Assembly (NCBI GenBank): GCA_016783285.1
Contig: JADHWW010000130.1
Span: 1 to 21,708 of the forward strand
DNA: 21,708 bases
Direction of reading: 5' to 3'
Source: Anaerolineae bacterium
GTDB lineage: Bacteria > Chloroflexota > Anaerolineae > B4-G1
The translations under genes and the position numbers were made by a program. The notes below the pieces were generated by a model, which saw only the letters and a list, made by a program, of their open reading frames with translations, was not told the origin of the DNA and did no database searches. Of this stretch, positions 7,367 to 14,964 are shown piece by piece; within the stretch, counting starts at the first letter, position 1, and the number at the start of each line of letters is the position of its first letter.

Positions 7367-7747
7367 TCATTCTGCTTCCAGCGAAAGCCTGACACGTGTC
7401 AGCCACCCGCCTAGTGCCCCACCCACCGTCCAGACAAGGATGAGCAGTACGGAGGCTAGGGTGGTGTTCACCGCCAGCCTGCTGACCACGGCTGCCACCA
7501 ACAGCATAACCAGTCCAGCTACCAGCCCGCTAAACGCGCCGGTGGTCAGTTCCCGAACCTGCGCCAGGCGAGTTGCCACGTATCCTCCGCTCAGGGAGCA
7601 GAGAAGCGCAGCCAGCACAGCCAGCACAGCCGACAGCACAGGGTCGTTGACATGGCAGTGAGACAGGACCACGAAGGCAATAGGCCCCAAGACCATGGTC
7701 ACCAGGGCCCCGAGGATGACGGGAACGAGTTTAGATTTCATGTTCAT
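7367..7747 (-). CDS. Small four-helix integral membrane protein
   Basis: A 126-residue protein made almost wholly of about four hydrophobic segments: LVPVILGALVTMVLGPIAFV, PVLSAVLAVLAALLCSLSGG, GAFSGLVAGLVMLLVAAVVS and LASVLLILVWTVGGALGGWL. Short loops carry the few charged residues. The glycine-rich pattern recalls small DUF5518/TIGR04086-like membrane proteins, but I cannot name a family. ATG 7747 was chosen because aaggag lies 8 nt upstream; a GTG at 7756 would add three residues. It stands alone between two copies of a terminator-bearing repeat. A candidate TATACT at 7778-7773 upstream has no clear -35. The function is unknown. Confidence 0.7.
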   Translation of the reverse strand: MNMKSKLVPVILGALVTMVLGPIAFVVLSHCHVNDPVLSAVLAVLAALLCSLSGGYVATRLAQVRELTTGAFSGLVAGLVMLLVAAVVSRLAVNTTLASVLLILVWTVGGALGGWLTRVRLSLEAE

Positions 7748-7749
7748 TT

Positions 7750-7854
7750 TTAGCACTCCTTTCTTTCTGTTGAGTATACTTCTGGCTCACTTTGCCCCTG
7801 GCCGAGCAGCGGAGCCAGCACGCTGCTCGGCACGTTCATCACCACTTCCTGCAT
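7750..7854 (-). CDS. Possible 34-residue leader ORF
   Basis: An open frame, MQEVVMNVPSSVLAPLLGQG followed by a polar tail, stops 2 nt before the ATG of the 4-TM gene, and its end contains that gene's ribosome site. An internal ATG (7839) has aggaag upstream. The frame contains a perfect 10-bp inverted repeat (ccgagcagcg, 7802-7830). It could be a leader peptide or a gene scrap. Confidence 0.3.
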   Translation of the reverse strand: MQEVVMNVPSSVLAPLLGQGQSEPEVYSTERKEC

Positions 7855-7929
7855 CTCAATCTGCTTCTTCTATACCACCTCCGATTCGCTTCTTTTGATT
7901 GAGCGGTTTTCCGCTTGATCTTGCACCCT

Positions 7930-8025
7930 CAGTGTAACACAAAAAACTCCCTGGCGCATCGGCCAACCGGGGAGTTTTGAGCCTGGTCAGGTGGGTAGTC
8001 TTTTACCTGGTCAGGTGACCAGGTG
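7930..8025. repeat. 96-bp direct repeat, copy B (with terminator and regulator 3' end)
   Basis: Partner of 7212-7307 with three mismatches. It overlaps the last codons of the NarL-type regulator gene (stop at 8011-8013), which lies inside the 20-bp inverted repeat at 8005-8024. Confidence 0.9.
7943..7978. terminator. Terminator of the histidine kinase-regulator operon (copy B)
   Basis: A stem of aaaactccctgg/ccggggagtttt with one G-T pair and the same loop as copy A. It lies about 33 nt past the regulator stop on the minus strand, with A/T tails on both sides. Confidence 0.85.
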
Positions 8026-8652
8026 ATGTTGCAGGGCCAGCGCTACCGCCTCGGTGCGGCTGGACACGCCCAGTTTGGAGAGAACGTTGCTGACGTGGAA
8101 CTTTGCCGTGGAAGGGCTCACCACCAGCCGCGCGGCGATCTCGGGGTTGCTCAATCCCTCGACCATCAACGCCAGCACTTCTCGCTCGCGGGGGGTCAAG
8201 TCAAAGCCCAACGCGGGCGGTTCCCTCGTGGCCTGGATCAGCACCTGGGCCGCCTCCGGGGCCAGCGTGGGCCGTCCGGCGTGGGCGGCCCGGATGGCGT
8301 CGGCCAGTTCGCCGGCAGTGACGTTCTTGAGCAGGTAGCCGATGGCCCCGGCCTCCAGCGCCCCCTGCACCAACTCCTTCTCCTTGAAACTGGTCAGGGC
8401 GATGATCTGTATCTGCGGGCAGCGCTCACGGATAGCGCGGGTGGCGGCCGCCCCGTCCATCCCCGGCATCACCAGGTCCATCAGCACCACGTCGGGCTGG
8501 AATTGTTCGCACAAGCGCACTGCCTCCTCGCCACCGCCGGCCTCTGCGACCAGTTCCAGGTCATCAAAGGCCAGCAGGAAAGCGGACAGTCCGCTGCGCA
8601 CTACGGCGTGGTCGTCTACCAGCATCACGCGAATAAGATTTGTCTCGGTCAT
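8011..8652 (-). CDS. NarL/LuxR-family response regulator
   Basis: A two-component DNA-binding regulator of 213 residues. The receiver domain (1-125) has Asp13-Asp14, phospho-acceptor Asp59 (PDVVLMDLVMPG), Thr in IALTSF and Lys in YLLKN. The C-terminal GerE/LuxR helix-turn-helix (about 148-210) reads LTPREREVLALMVEGLSNPE and then AARLVVSPSTAKFHVSNVLS. ATG 8652 was chosen because it overlaps the kinase stop by ATGA and is preceded by aggaggagaggag; an in-frame ATG at 8682 would lie inside the kinase gene. It is the evident partner of the kinase and is presumably phosphorylated by it. The final residues HHLVT are encoded within a 96-bp repeat. Its targets are unknown. Confidence 0.95.
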   Translation of the reverse strand: MTETNLIRVMLVDDHAVVRSGLSAFLLAFDDLELVAEAGGGEEAVRLCEQFQPDVVLMDLVMPGMDGAAATRAIRERCPQIQIIALTSFKEKELVQGALEAGAIGYLLKNVTAGELADAIRAAHAGRPTLAPEAAQVLIQATREPPALGFDLTPREREVLALMVEGLSNPEIAARLVVSPSTAKFHVSNVLSKLGVSSRTEAVALALQHHLVT

Positions 8653-10580
8653 AGTTGCTCCTCTCCTCCTGTGTCTTTCCAAACGACCACGACCTGCGTG
8701 CCGTGGCCAATCTCACTGTCAACATCGAGCGCGGCGGCGATAGCCTCGGCCCGCTCGCGCATGATGCCTAGCCCCAGGCTCTCCAGCGCGACGCCCTGCG
8801 GGTCAAAGCCGCGCCCGTCGTCGCTGACGCGCAACTCGACAGCCCCCCCTCGTTCCCCCCCGACATCGGGAGGGATGTAGCGCAGGCTCACCATCGCCTG
8901 GCTGGCCCCGGCGTGTTTGGCCACGTTGTTCAGCGCCTCCTGCGCGATACGGTACAACGCGACTTTCACCTCGGGCGGCAGCGCGCACTCGCCCTCCACC
9001 TCCACGCTGACCGGCACCCGCGCCCGGCCGGTGATCGACTCGGCCAGTTGGCGCAGTAGGTCGTCCAACTCTGCGTCAATCAAGGCCGATGGACGCAGTT
9101 CCAGGAGCAGCGTGCGCATCTCGGCCAACGCGCCCCGGGTCAACTGGCGCAGCTCCTCCAGGCGCCGCCGTCCCTCCTCCGGGTGACGCTCCCAGATACG
9201 TGGGAGCACCTCGGCGATCAGGCCGGCCGAAAAGAGCGTCTGGGTCACGGCGTCGTGCAGGTCGCGGGCCAAGCGGCTGCGCTCGGCGGCCACGGCGGCT
9301 CGCTCGACTTGCTCGTAGAGTCGGGCGTTCTCCACAGATACACCGAGTTGGTCGGCAATTGATTCGAAAAGAGCCAGGTGTCCCTCGCTGAACGCGCTGC
9401 CCTGCGGACCGATAATTACCAGCACCCCCAGAGCCTGTCCTCGAACTCGGAGGGGTAACAGAGCACCGGGTTCGACAAAGCCCTTTTCCGGGTCCGGCGG
9501 CACGTAGAGCGGTTCGCCGCCGGCAATCACCGCGTGGCATGCGCGGGTCATTTCCGCCAGGTCATCCAGCGCAACAGGACGCTCCGGCCGCAACATTCTC
9601 GGTTCCAGTTCTCCCGACTCGCCGTCCAGCAGCATCACGCCGGCCCGCGAGGCTCCCACCAGGGCCACCAGGCGGTCCAGCGTGGAGCTCAACATTTCGT
9701 CTAACTCTAACGAACTACTGGCCGCCGCAGTGACATCCAGCAGTGTCTGCAACTCGCGCGTGCGCTCTTCGACGCGCTGCTCCAGCATCTGGCGAGCCCG
9801 CACCCTCTCAGTGACGTCCCGCACGACCGCCAGGAGATGGGGCTGGCCTTTATAACTGAAGGAAGCCCCGTACACCTCGACGTTGATGGAACTCCCATCT
9901 TTGCGGAGATCAACTGACTGGGCGCTGAACCGGCCGCTGGCTCTCACCTGTCTCTTAAAGTCCTCAAAGAGGTGACAGTAATCTGGACGGACGATCTCCT
10001 TCCCGGACAACCCGACCAGTTCCTCGTAGGGGTAACCGTACATCTTGCACGCAGCGGGGTTGGCTTCGACGATTGTTCCGTCAAAGTCAAATATGAGAAG
10101 AGCGTCAGAGGTTGACACAAAGATGCCCCGGTATTGTGTTTCTCTTTCCCGCAGTTCCTCCTCTGCCCGCTTGCGCTCGGTGATGTCTCTCCACGCGACG
10201 TGCAGCGCCTTCTCGCCACGTAGGGGTATGGTGGTGAGCAGCACTTCCACCGGAAAATCTGTGCCGTCAACGGCGCGATGCACCCACTCGAACCGCAGAC
10301 TCCCCTCCCTGAACGCGGCGGCAACCAGATCGCGCACTTTTTCAGTAGAGAGCCGTCCGTCGGGTTGCCTTTCGGGAGAGATGTCATACAGACGAAGGGC
10401 CAACAACTGCTCCTTGCTGGCACAGCCCATCATCTCCACGGCGGCCTGGTTGCAGTCTATGAACACGTCTCCGTCAAGTAGGAGCATGGCGTCGGGCGAC
10501 CTTTCAAAGAGCAAGCGAAACTTGACTTCGCTTTCCCCTGGAGTCTCTTCCGACTGCCTGGACTCGGTGGTTACATTCAT
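8649..10580 (-). CDS. PAS-PAS-GAF sensor histidine kinase (HisKA_3 type)
   Basis: A soluble NarX/DesK-class sensor kinase of 643 residues. PAS domains lie at about 20-140 (SPDAMLLLDGDVFIDCN, ending WRDITERKRAE) and 145-262 (ending VVRDVTERVRARQM). A short coiled coil leads to a GAF domain (about 275-425). The HisKA_3 dimerisation domain carries the phospho-acceptor His442 in RLARDLHDAVTQ. The HATPase domain has an N box (QEALNNVAKHA, 547-557), G1 (DDGRGFDP) and G2 (GLGIMRER). No transmembrane segment is visible, so it senses an internal signal, perhaps redox or a ligand through PAS/GAF. A repeat-derived insert IPPDVGGERGG lies between the N box and G1. Its start overlaps the stop of an upstream MalT remnant (ATGA), and its stop overlaps the regulator start. 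Confidence 0.94.
   Translation of the reverse strand: MNVTTESRQSEETPGESEVKFRLLFERSPDAMLLLDGDVFIDCNQAAVEMMGCASKEQLLALRLYDISPERQPDGRLSTEKVRDLVAAAFREGSLRFEWVHRAVDGTDFPVEVLLTTIPLRGEKALHVAWRDITERKRAEEELRERETQYRGIFVSTSDALLIFDFDGTIVEANPAACKMYGYPYEELVGLSGKEIVRPDYCHLFEDFKRQVRASGRFSAQSVDLRKDGSSINVEVYGASFSYKGQPHLLAVVRDVTERVRARQMLEQRVEERTRELQTLLDVTAAASSSLELDEMLSSTLDRLVALVGASRAGVMLLDGESGELEPRMLRPERPVALDDLAEMTRACHAVIAGGEPLYVPPDPEKGFVEPGALLPLRVRGQALGVLVIIGPQGSAFSEGHLALFESIADQLGVSVENARLYEQVERAAVAAERSRLARDLHDAVTQTLFSAGLIAEVLPRIWERHPEEGRRRLEELRQLTRGALAEMRTLLLELRPSALIDAELDDLLRQLAESITGRARVPVSVEVEGECALPPEVKVALYRIAQEALNNVAKHAGASQAMVSLRYIPPDVGGERGGAVELRVSDDGRGFDPQGVALESLGLGIMRERAEAIAAALDVDSEIGHGTQVVVVWKDTGGEEQL
8854..8875. 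repeat. Imperfect G/C-rich palindrome inside the kinase gene
   Basis: The sequence reads t, seven c, gacatcggg, aggga, an inverted repeat with one mismatch in the stem. It encodes the extra IPPDVGGERGG segment in the HATPase domain. Like the hsdM palindrome, it follows a ccccctc run. Confidence 0.6.
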
Positions 10581-10774
10581 AGTCTACCACCTCTCGGTAG
10601 CGGCGATTTTGATGCGCTCAACAGCGTGGTCTTGCCAAAGCCGGCCGGGGCGGAGACGAGCGTCAGTTTGCGGTGCAGCCCCGCGTTCAACCGCTCAATC
10701 AGGCGCGGTCGCGGCACCAGTTCTGGCCGGACGGGTGGGATATAGAGTTTGGTTTTCAAGAGTAGGGTAGCCAT
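10577..10774 (-). pseudogene. Truncated MalT/LAL-type regulator N-terminus, retained as an upstream coupled ORF
   Basis: The first 53 residues match the N-terminus of MalT-like large ATP-binding LuxR regulators: KTKLYIPPVRPELVPRPRLI, then LTLVSAPAGFGKTTLLS with a full Walker A (GFGKTT). It then runs into unrelated codons (ASKSPLPRGGRL) and stops, whereas the family is usually 800-900 residues. Its TGA overlaps the histidine kinase ATG (ATGA). A strong promoter lies directly upstream, giving a leader of only a few nucleotides. It is therefore probably transcribed and may serve as a leader ORF that brings ribosomes to the kinase start. Whether the 65-residue product has any function is unknown. 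Confidence 0.8.
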
Positions 10775-10786
10775 TTGTCCGTCCCA

Positions 10787-10814
10787 ATTATACCTGACGG
10801 CGGCGCTGACACAA
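10787..10814 (-). promoter_or_regulatory. Strong sigma70-type promoter for the MalT remnant-kinase-regulator operon
   Basis: Minus strand: TTGTGT (10814-10809), 16-bp spacer, perfect TATAAT (10792-10787). The expected start is about 5-7 nt from the ATG at 10774, so the transcript would be nearly leaderless. Confidence 0.7.
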
Positions 10815-10970
10815 GTGCAAACCGCCCCGCTTCCTCCACCACGACCTGAGGCCCAGGAGGAGGTGCTGCATCGTCTGCTGAAAGGTTACGCCCAGACAGA
10901 CCACGGCTCACAGCACGGCGCGGCCTACATTGAGACCGTTGCGGACTACCTGTGTTCGTATGTCATTTGA
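10794..10970 (+). pseudogene. Possible 3' remnant of a plus-strand gene
   Basis: An open stretch, with RPEAQEEVLHRLLKGYAQTD and AAYIETVADYLCSYVI before a stop, reads like the C-terminus of a protein. It has no credible start, overlaps the kinase-operon promoter, and its stop overlaps the 3' end of the permease gene. I do not recognise it; it may be chance. Confidence 0.22.
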
Positions 10971-12294
10971 CCAGTCCCAGCCATCCCGCCACCGCACCTC
11001 CCACCCCCACCATATTCAACGCAATCGGCAGCAGGAGGACGCCCATACAATTCATGCGGCGGGAGCCCCACATCACGGGGATGAGACCGATGCCGGTGGC
11101 GACCGCGCATAAGAGAAGGCCGCCCCAGCCCGTTGTCCCGACGACAATGATCAGAAGCAGCGCCAGCGTGCCCAGGCTGATCCAGCGATAGTGCACCAGG
11201 GCAACCAATTTGATCGCCAGGCGCGTCATCAGCAAAAGCAGGAAGAACGAGAGGACGCCGGTGAGGACTACCGCCGCCACCGCCAGGTAGTAGGTCTGCA
11301 CCGTGTAGGATGACCACAGGCTGCTCAGCATCCACGCCATCCCGCCCCGCGTCAGGTGCAGCCCCGGCACGAAAAAGAACAGGAAGCCGCCCACGTAATA
11401 GATCATTTTGGAGGCGCCCTGCGAGATGATGAACAGCCGGTCGTCCCGCTGCGCGGTGGCGTGACCGGCGATGAAGCCACCGATGCCTCCGGTCACGACC
11501 GGGAAGAAGGCGGCGAACAGCCCGCCCAATGCGCCCGCGAACGTCCCGCGCAGGAACAGCCCCGGCGTGATGTCTACGGACTGGGCAATGTGCTGCTCTG
11601 GCAACTCGACCCGCGAGAGAATGTTCTGCAAAATCCAGGGCACGGCAAAGAGGCCGACGAAGGCCGGGAGCAGGTTCTGGTAGGCCACCGTCACCGGCAC
11701 CAGGCTGCGGTAGAGCAGGATGAACCCCAGGAGGCCCGAGAGCAGGAAAGTAATCAGTCCCGCCGTGAGCGATTTCCAGCCGTCCCACCAGCGGCGCCAG
11801 CCCGCCGGGGCGCGGTCGGAGCCTTTGGGCCACTCGGACATGAGCATGTAGGTGATGATAGTCCACAAAATCCAGTGCAGGTGGGGCTGGAGGATGGCCC
11901 GCAGCGCCGGGAAGAGGGACGAGGCGACGGGCGTGAGCAGCGCCAGAACTGCGATGCCGCCCAAGCCCCCGATGCCGGTCAGCACCACCGCCTCGTACCC
12001 GCGCCGCTGCAGGAGGTACTTTTGTCCCGGTAGCACCACAAAGATGGTGGAATCGTCGGGCGCGGAGAAAAAGATGCTGGGGATAGTGTTCAGCATGGCG
12101 TAACTGGTGATCATTCCGAGAAAGAACATCGCCAGGTGTTCCGGCGGCACAGATTCGCCAAGATGGGCCGAGGCCAGGATGATGAAACCGGCGACGTTGT
12201 AGATGTGCAGCGCCGGCACGATTGCCAGCACCGACGCAACCAGCGCGCCGCCAACAGCCATCAGCAGCATAATCATCATTTCACCTGCGGCCAT
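10963..12294 (-). CDS. TctA/DUF112-type tripartite tricarboxylate transporter permease-like protein
   Basis: A polytopic membrane protein of 443 residues with about 11-12 hydrophobic segments. The start, ALVASVLAIVPALHIYNVAG, and the motif MITSYAMLNTIPSIFFSAPD resemble the archaeal-type DUF112/TctA family. The second half repeats this feature: LGGLFAAFFPVVTGGIGGFI (pore-type Gly/Pro-rich segment). In classical systems TctA is the large permease partnered with TctB and a periplasmic TctC; neither partner is nearby. Start: ATG 12294 with aggag 4 nt upstream. The gene follows the OB-module lipoprotein gene by 10 bp, so it is the last gene of the operon that begins with AbiEi. A link between transport and the OB-module proteins is inferred only from position. 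The substrate is unknown. Confidence 0.8.
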   Translation of the reverse strand: MAAGEMMIMLLMAVGGALVASVLAIVPALHIYNVAGFIILASAHLGESVPPEHLAMFFLGMITSYAMLNTIPSIFFSAPDDSTIFVVLPGQKYLLQRRGYEAVVLTGIGGLGGIAVLALLTPVASSLFPALRAILQPHLHWILWTIITYMLMSEWPKGSDRAPAGWRRWWDGWKSLTAGLITFLLSGLLGFILLYRSLVPVTVAYQNLLPAFVGLFAVPWILQNILSRVELPEQHIAQSVDITPGLFLRGTFAGALGGLFAAFFPVVTGGIGGFIAGHATAQRDDRLFIISQGASKMIYYVGGFLFFFVPGLHLTRGGMAWMLSSLWSSYTVQTYYLAVAAVVLTGVLSFFLLLLMTRLAIKLVALVHYRWISLGTLALLLIIVVGTTGWGGLLLCAVATGIGLIPVMWGSRRMNCMGVLLLPIALNMVGVGGAVAGWLGLVK

Positions 12295-12304
12295 TGCTCT
12301 CCTG

Positions 12305-13198
12305 TTACGGCATCCCCAGCACCATCACGTCGCTGGGCAGCGCCGGCACGACCTCCAGATTGCCCTCGTACATCTCCACCGTGCCAACGACCCGCACGCG
12401 GCTGCCCGGCGTGCCCAGCGTGGTGTTGTCGGCGATGCGGTCGAGCACGTTGCGCCAGACAAAGACGAGAATTTCTCCGCTGTCGTCGCCGACGAACACC
12501 TTGACCGCGCTGCGCAGTCCCTCCACGCGAATGACCTCCCCCTCGATCATCACCCGCTGCCCCTCATCGTCGCCGGTGAGGGAGCCAATCTCGCGTGGGG
12601 TGGCCCAGGCGACCGCGCCTTCGATGGCCTTCACGTCCCCGCCGAAGCCTGGCTCAATCTGCAACTCCCCCTCGTACTGGCCGACCTCACCGGTAGCGCG
12701 CACCTTCGCGCCCAGGTTGATGCTTGCCGCGTCCCAGCAATCATCGTAGACGTTGTGCCACAGCAGGAGCACCACCTGTCCCGTGCCGTCGTCCAACGTG
12801 AATTTGAAGCCGGCCGAGAAACTGGCCGCGCCGACGACCGTGCCCTCCACCGTCACTTCCTCGCCAGTGCGGCCGGCGGTGATGGCATCAATGGGCGTCA
12901 GTTCGACGACAGGTGTCGGGGTGTCCTCCGGCGTGGGGGTGTCTGTGTGTGGGGGTGTGGGGGTGTGGGAGGGTATGGGCGTGGGGGCATTCGTTGGCAG
13001 CGGCGTCTTTGTTGGTTGTGGCGTGTCCGTCGGCAGCGGCGTGTCCGTCGGCGCGGGGGTAGCCGTAGCGGTCGGTGGCGGCGATGGCGTGGGGGTAGGC
13101 GTCGCCGTCGGCTCAAGCGTCCCCCCGCACCCGGTCAGCGCCACCGCCAGCGCGATCATAATGCCTGCGAACAGTCTTATTTGTATAACGATCTCCAT
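12305..13198 (-). CDS. Lipoprotein with Thr/Pro stalk and two OB-like modules
   Basis: A secreted lipoprotein of 297 residues. It has a signal peptide with lipobox LTGC (Cys24), then a long stalk (about 27-96) of Thr-Pro repeats such as [19 protein letters not shown]. Two modules of about 90 residues follow (101-190 and 203-297). Each begins with an I-x-x-I/L-T start, has a V-x-V-x-G-x-V strand, an [24 protein letters not shown] core with WHNVYD, and a final [16 protein letters not shown] strand pair. The pattern resembles extracytoplasmic OB-fold (nucleic-acid/oligosaccharide-binding-type) domains. The second module is more divergent. The modules match those in the upstream zinc-ribbon protein. 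It lies 30 bp after that gene and 10 bp before the permease. Its ligand is unknown. Confidence 0.8.
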   Translation of the reverse strand: MEIVIQIRLFAGIMIALAVALTGCGGTLEPTATPTPTPSPPPTATATPAPTDTPLPTDTPQPTKTPLPTNAPTPIPSHTPTPPHTDTPTPEDTPTPVVELTPIDAITAGRTGEEVTVEGTVVGAASFSAGFKFTLDDGTGQVVLLLWHNVYDDCWDAASINLGAKVRATGEVGQYEGELQIEPGFGGDVKAIEGAVAWATPREIGSLTGDDEGQRVMIEGEVIRVEGLRSAVKVFVGDDSGEILVFVWRNVLDRIADNTTLGTPGSRVRVVGTVEMYEGNLEVVPALPSDVMVLGMP

Positions 13199-13228
13199 TC
13201 TCTATTCTCCATCCTCCATTCTTCCATC

Positions 13229-14938
13229 CTACTCCATCACCAGCACCCCATCCGCCTCCGGGATGATCTCCAACGCGCCCCGATACTCTTCAATCTGGCC
13301 TATCACCTTGACTGTCGCTCCCGCCACCAGCCGGTCAGCGTCCGGGATAGCGTCGTAGACGTTCTGCCAGAGAAGCAGGATGATGGTACCCGTGCCGTCA
13401 CTCAACTCGAACTTGTTCCCGGCGGAAAACGTCTCTTTCTCCCCCAAGGTTCCCTGGACGGTTGCCTTATGCCCTACCTGAGCCGGGGTGATGGTGTTGA
13501 TGGCGATCACGTCGGTGCTGAGGGCGGCTTCTGCCGGTTCCGGGGTAGGGGCTGGCCCAGCGCCAGTAATGGTTATGCCATCCGCCTCCGGGATAATCTC
13601 CAACTCACCCCGGTACTCGTCAATCCGCCCCACCACCTCGACCCGCGCACCGGTCACCAGTTGGCCGGTGTCGGGGATGGCCTCGTAGACATTTTGCCAC
13701 AGGAGCAGGACGATGGTTCCGGTGTCATTCTGCAGTGGAAACTTGGTGCCGGCTGAGAACGCCTCCGGCTCGCCCAGCGTGCCCGCCAGCAGCAAGGTCG
13801 CGCCCACGTCGGTAGATGTGACATCGCCGATGGCCCGCGTCTCAACCTCAACCTCAACCTTAACCTCAACCACCTGCACGTCCTCGGCCAGTTCGGGGAT
13901 CACTTCCAGTTGGCCCCGGTACTGGGAGACCTCTCCTTGCACCTGCACCTCCGCGCCCACGTCCAGCGCCGCCGGGTCGGGGAGCGCGTCGTAGACTGAC
14001 TGCCACAGGAGCACGATGATCGCGCCTGTGCCGTCGTCCAGCGTGTACTTGACGCCGGAGGAGAAGGGGTTTACCTCGGTGACGGCGCCGCGCACGACGG
14101 CCAGTTGCCCCACGTCGGCGGTCGTCAGTTCGCCGATCTTTTTCTCGACGGCGATGGGTACTTGCTGGCCGAGCGGCACGACGTCGGCGAGGGAGGCGGG
14201 GACGAGTTGCGGGGTGTCGCCGTAGAGGGAGACGGTCGCTACGACCTCGACAGGCTGGCCCGTCGAGAAGTGCAGCGTGGGAGTGATGCTGTCGAGCGCA
14301 ATCAGGTGCTCGCTCACGGCGACGGGGATAGAGCCGGTCTCGTCGCGGATGGTGATGAGCGTTAGCCCCTCGTAAGGCTCGTAGACCTGGCGCACCTGCC
14401 CGCGCACCCGCACGCGCAGGTACTGGTCCTCCGGCACGATGGTACCGATGGCGCGGTCCACCGGCTCGGCGCGGGTGATTTCGAGTTGCTCAGGCACGTT
14501 GACCGTGAGTGCGAGAAAATCCTCGCGCACGCGCAGTGTGCCGGCCACCTCGACCAGGTCGCCCAGCGCGGGCACGCGGCCCTGCTCAATGATCTGCCGC
14601 GTCTCCGCCCGGTAGGCCGAGACACGTATCTCTCCCGTGTCGTCCTCGATCCAGAAACTGAGATACTCACTTTCGGGGTCGTAGGAGGGGGCGCGGGTGC
14701 AGTGGCCCTCCAGCCGCACGTAGGCCATGTTCATCGTCGCGCCGGCCTGCCCGATGTGGATGAGGGGTACCTCGGCGCGGGTGGCGGCGAACCAGAGGGC
14801 GGCGAGCCCCACGGTGGCAAGCGCGATTGCGGCGATCTTGACGATGCGGACGGTGATGCGCCTGGTCAGATGGGCGCCACAGTAGGGGCAGGCCTCGTAG
14901 GGCCCGGTGTAACGTCCGCAACTGGGGCAGTGGGTCAT
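13229..14938 (-). CDS. Zinc-ribbon/TM protein with five tandem OB-like modules
   Basis: A 569-residue protein. The N-terminal zinc ribbon is CPSCGRYTGPYEACPYCG (Cys4, 7, 17, 20). One transmembrane segment (about 30-52) follows, with basic residues before it, so the rest should be outside the membrane. Five modules follow at about 60-155, 156-250, 262-352, 368-455 and 478-569. The last three share a near-identical core (KYTLDDGTGAIIVLLWQSVY, KFPLQNDTGTIVLLLWQNVY, KFELSDGTGTIILLLWQNVY) and end YRGxLEIIPE. The last two also match at the DNA level with a 330-bp period, which indicates recent duplication. A hexanucleotide repeat lies between modules 3 and 4. The start overlaps the AbiEii-remnant stop by ATGA. 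It probably acts with the two-module lipoprotein. The function is not known. Confidence 0.82.
   Translation of the reverse strand: MTHCPSCGRYTGPYEACPYCGAHLTRRITVRIVKIAAIALATVGLAALWFAATRAEVPLIHIGQAGATMNMAYVRLEGHCTRAPSYDPESEYLSFWIEDDTGEIRVSAYRAETRQIIEQGRVPALGDLVEVAGTLRVREDFLALTVNVPEQLEITRAEPVDRAIGTIVPEDQYLRVRVRGQVRQVYEPYEGLTLITIRDETGSIPVAVSEHLIALDSITPTLHFSTGQPVEVVATVSLYGDTPQLVPASLADVVPLGQQVPIAVEKKIGELTTADVGQLAVVRGAVTEVNPFSSGVKYTLDDGTGAIIVLLWQSVYDALPDPAALDVGAEVQVQGEVSQYRGQLEVIPELAEDVQVVEVKVEVEVETRAIGDVTSTDVGATLLLAGTLGEPEAFSAGTKFPLQNDTGTIVLLLWQNVYEAIPDTGQLVTGARVEVVGRIDEYRGELEIIPEADGITITGAGPAPTPEPAEAALSTDVIAINTITPAQVGHKATVQGTLGEKETFSAGNKFELSDGTGTIILLLWQNVYDAIPDADRLVAGATVKVIGQIEEYRGALEIIPEADGVLVME
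13249..13790. repeat. Tandem DNA repeat of OB modules 4 and 5 (period 330 bp)
   Basis: From 13249 and from 13579 the sequence is closely similar over about 210 bp (for example catccgcctccggg at both starts, tcgtagac at 13353 and 13683). The offset is constant at 330 bp, i.e. 110 codons, so module number can change in frame by recombination. Confidence 0.8.
13841..13871. repeat. Hexanucleotide repeat between OB modules 3 and 4
   Basis: The run ctcaacctcaacctcaacc, ttaacctcaacc is five units of aacctc/aacctt. It encodes a VEVKVEVEVE linker. It is the same hexamer as in hsdM (1279-1318) but is read in the opposite orientation. Confidence 0.8.
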
Positions 14939-14964
14939 TGTGGACTTCCTTGTGCGGTCGGCGG
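14934..14964. repeat. 31-bp imperfect direct repeat, left copy
   Basis: It matches 16101-16131 at 26 of 31 positions. Here it covers the AbiEii-remnant C-terminus (RPPTAQGSPQ stop) and the overlapping ATG of the zinc-ribbon gene. Confidence 0.6.

Noticed and set aside
12203..13756. 517-codon plus-strand open frame
   Set aside because: It runs opposite the two OB-module genes and is made of low-complexity Arg/Gly stretches mirroring the Thr-Pro stalk; a shadow.
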